Positions 29,259 to 30,807 of a DNA stretch of 30,807 nt are shown here, one piece after another (position 1 is the stretch's first letter; every line of letters starts with the position of its first letter). Location: the NCBI GenBank assembly GCA_028698375.1, contig JAQVDI010000002.1:1-30807 (forward strand), given 5' to 3'. A program made the translations under genes and the position numbers. The notes under the pieces are model-generated. The model was given only the letters and a program-made list of their open reading frames with translations. It was not told the origin of the DNA and made no database searches. Origin of the DNA: Patescibacteria group bacterium (GTDB lineage: Bacteria; Patescibacteriota; UBA1384; JAGGWG01).

Positions 29259-30248
29259 ATGGCAGAAGACAAAAGAAAAGAAGCAATTAATGCTGCTCTT
29301 GAGCAAATTGAACGTAACTTTGGTAAGGGTGCAATTATGCCCTTGGGTGGTCAACAACATCTAGATATTGATGCTATCCCTACTGGTTCTTTATCTGTTG
29401 ATTTGGCTTTAGGGATTGGTGGTTTACCGCGAGGCCGTATTATTGAAATTTATGGACCGGAATCCAGTGGTAAAACAACTTTAGCACTACATGTAGTGGC
29501 AGAGGCGCAGAAAAAAGGTGGTTTGGCCGCTTTTGTTGATGCTGAACACGCACTTGATCCAGAATATGCGAAAAGAATTGGTGTTAATTTGGATGATTTA
29601 TTAATTTCTCAGCCAGATACTGGTGAGCAAGCTTTAGAAATTGCCGAAACTTTGGTGCGATCCAACGCGCTTGATGTGGTTGTAATTGATTCTGTGGCAG
29701 CGCTTGTGCCTAAAGCAGAAATTGAAGGTGAAATGGGTGATTCGCATATGGGATTGCAGGCACGTTTGATGAGTCAGGCTTTACGAAAATTGGCAGGGGC
29801 TATTTCCAAATCAAAAACCATGGTGATTTTTATTAATCAGTTGAGAATGAAGATTGGGGTGATGTTTGGTAACCCAGAAACAACCACTGGCGGTTTGGCT
29901 TTAAAATTTTATGCTTCAGTACGTTTAGAAATTAGACGAATGGCGCAACTTAAAAAAGGTGATGAAATTATCGGCAATCGAGTGGTTGTGAAAGTGGTTA
30001 AAAATAAAGTAGCGCCGCCTTTTAAAACTGCAGAATTTGATATTCGTTATGGTGTTGGTGTGGATCGTTTTGCTGAAATTTTAGATGTGGGAGAAAAACT
30101 AGAAGTGATTACCAAAAAAGGTAACACTTTTTATTTTAATAAAAATAAAATTGAATTAGGAAGGGAAAAAGCGCTTAATGTTTTGCGTGAAGATAAAAAA
30201 TTGGCGGAAAGCATTAAAAAAGAAATTCAAGTAGCGATGAAAAAATGA
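29259..30248 (+). CDS. recA: Recombinase A
   Basis: 329 residues (353 in E. coli). RecA polymerises on single-stranded DNA and drives strand exchange. Walker A is GPESSGKT (66-73), Walker B lies in LDVVVIDSVAALVP, loop L1 is EGEMGDSHMGLQARLMSQALRKL and loop L2 follows INQLRMKIGVMFGNPETTTGG; all are complete. The C-terminal domain is present (KGDEIIGNRVVVKVVKNKVAPPF) but the acidic tail is lacking: the protein stops after KKEIQVAMKK. recX starts inside its stop codon (ATGA), so the two are translationally coupled. Confidence 0.98.
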   Translation: MAEDKRKEAINAALEQIERNFGKGAIMPLGGQQHLDIDAIPTGSLSVDLALGIGGLPRGRIIEIYGPESSGKTTLALHVVAEAQKKGGLAAFVDAEHALDPEYAKRIGVNLDDLLISQPDTGEQALEIAETLVRSNALDVVVIDSVAALVPKAEIEGEMGDSHMGLQARLMSQALRKLAGAISKSKTMVIFINQLRMKIGVMFGNPETTTGGLALKFYASVRLEIRRMAQLKKGDEIIGNRVVVKVVKNKVAPPFKTAEFDIRYGVGVDRFAEILDVGEKLEVITKKGNTFYFNKNKIELGREKALNVLREDKKLAESIKKEIQVAMKK

Positions 30249-30807
30249 AGTGGAAATGGAAAATAGAAAAACAAGGTCGTAATTTCAAGGTTGCAGACTC
30301 TAAACACACTTTAGTTTTAACACCTTACTTTTTAAAACAATTATATCCGCTCTTTAAAAATAATGCTGATTATCAGGAAATAAATGACCAGATTTTTAGT
30401 TTGCTTAAAGATCGTTTGCTTTATTTTCTAACTTTGCGTGACCGTAGCGAAAAAGAGATTGAAAGATATTTGATCCGTTTGCATTTAGGCGAGTTTTATC
30501 CAAAAGCGCAAAGTTGGCTTAAAAAATTAAATCTACTTGATGACCGTAAATTCGCCCAAAAATTAATTAATTGGCGTAAAGAAGCTGGTTTTGGACCTTT
30601 TTATATTAAACAACAACTTTGGCAAAAAGGTATTGACGCGGATCTTGTTGAAGCGCTTCTAAAAAAAAGCTATACTGAAAAAGAAGAAAAAAAGATTATT
30701 AGTGAAGTTTTTTCTAAGTACCAGCGAAAAGTAGATTTAAAAAATGCGAAAGATAGAGCTAAAGCAATACGTTATTTAGCTGGGCGTGGTTTTAAACAAC
30801 ATATTAT
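30245..30807 (+). CDS. recX: RecX-like regulatory protein, C-terminus cut by window edge
   Basis: 187 codons visible, open at the right edge. It starts at the ATG overlapping the recA stop. RecX binds RecA filaments and limits their activity. The family's three-helix repeats are visible: LLYFLTLRDRSEKEIERYLI, with LNLLDDRKFAQKLINWR and GPFYIKQQLWQKGIDADLVEALL (about residues 58-140), followed by a further repeat with KAIRYLAGRGF at the edge. The N-terminal 50 residues are not conserved. Position after recA supports the call. Confidence 0.88.
   Translation, partial: MKWKWKIEKQGRNFKVADSKHTLVLTPYFLKQLYPLFKNNADYQEINDQIFSLLKDRLLYFLTLRDRSEKEIERYLIRLHLGEFYPKAQSWLKKLNLLDDRKFAQKLINWRKEAGFGPFYIKQQLWQKGIDADLVEALLKKSYTEKEEKKIISEVFSKYQRKVDLKNAKDRAKAIRYLAGRGFKQHI

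Overview
The window looks like a piece of a Candidate Phyla Radiation (Patescibacteria, probably Parcubacteria-like) chromosome. The clues are low GC in all but one gene, compact gene spacing, shortened enzymes (ValRS without its C-terminal arm, MurE without its N-terminal domain, RecA without its acidic tail), two FemX-like transferases, a four-helix-bundle S23-type protein, degenerate DHH and RodZ-like proteins, and VirB6-like membrane proteins. TGA acts as a stop codon, often inside ATGA start/stop overlaps, which argues against the lineages that recoded TGA. This placement is inference: no rRNA or marker search was possible.

Layout. 1-3892 (minus strand): a four-gene envelope cluster, made of a TPR membrane protein, an unknown anchored protein, a VirB6/TrbL-like polytopic protein carrying a duplicated four-cysteine domain, and a truncated third relative at the window edge. 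3956-6722 (plus): S23-type four-helix protein and valS. 6731-7870 (minus): tsaD. 8028-13915 (plus): femX1-murE-polA coupled by ATGA overlaps, then holA, whose end overlaps convergent rpsT (minus). 14357-15388: second femX. 15482-17027: a GC-rich archaeal-type thymidylate synthase with its own Shine-Dalgarno site and terminators, followed by native AT-rich tmk. 17070-20304: a degenerate DHH phosphoesterase convergent with DUF2207-lepB. 20355-24600: rpsO-pnp-rnj, a translation/RNA-decay group. 24647-28564: RimK-like ATP-grasp, a structured intergenic segment, ftsK and a RodZ-like protein. 28610-29095 (minus): an unknown gene. 29259-30807: recA and the start of recX.

The genes mostly serve core functions: cell-wall precursors and bridges (murE, femX pair), replication and recombination (polA, holA, ftsK, recA, recX), translation (valS, tsaD, rpsT, rpsO), RNA decay (pnp, rnj), dTMP supply (thyA-like, tmk) and export (lepB).

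The most notable signals are these: (i) well-formed promoters whose -10 box lies only 6-9 bases before the start codon of many genes, predicting leaderless mRNAs, while ATGA overlaps couple downstream genes; (ii) DNA-level repeats inserted in frame in essential genes (an identical 20-base element read in two different frames in valS, and a block of about 114 bases in tsaD); (iii) a 7-base tandem repeat right after the start of the VirB6-like gene, which could switch it on and off; (iv) the duplicated Cys domain in the envelope cluster; (v) the compositionally foreign thymidylate synthase; and (vi) a 13-bp long-range helix upstream of ftsK. No tRNA, rRNA, CRISPR array or insertion sequence was recognised, and no gene-free stretch exceeds 300 bases.
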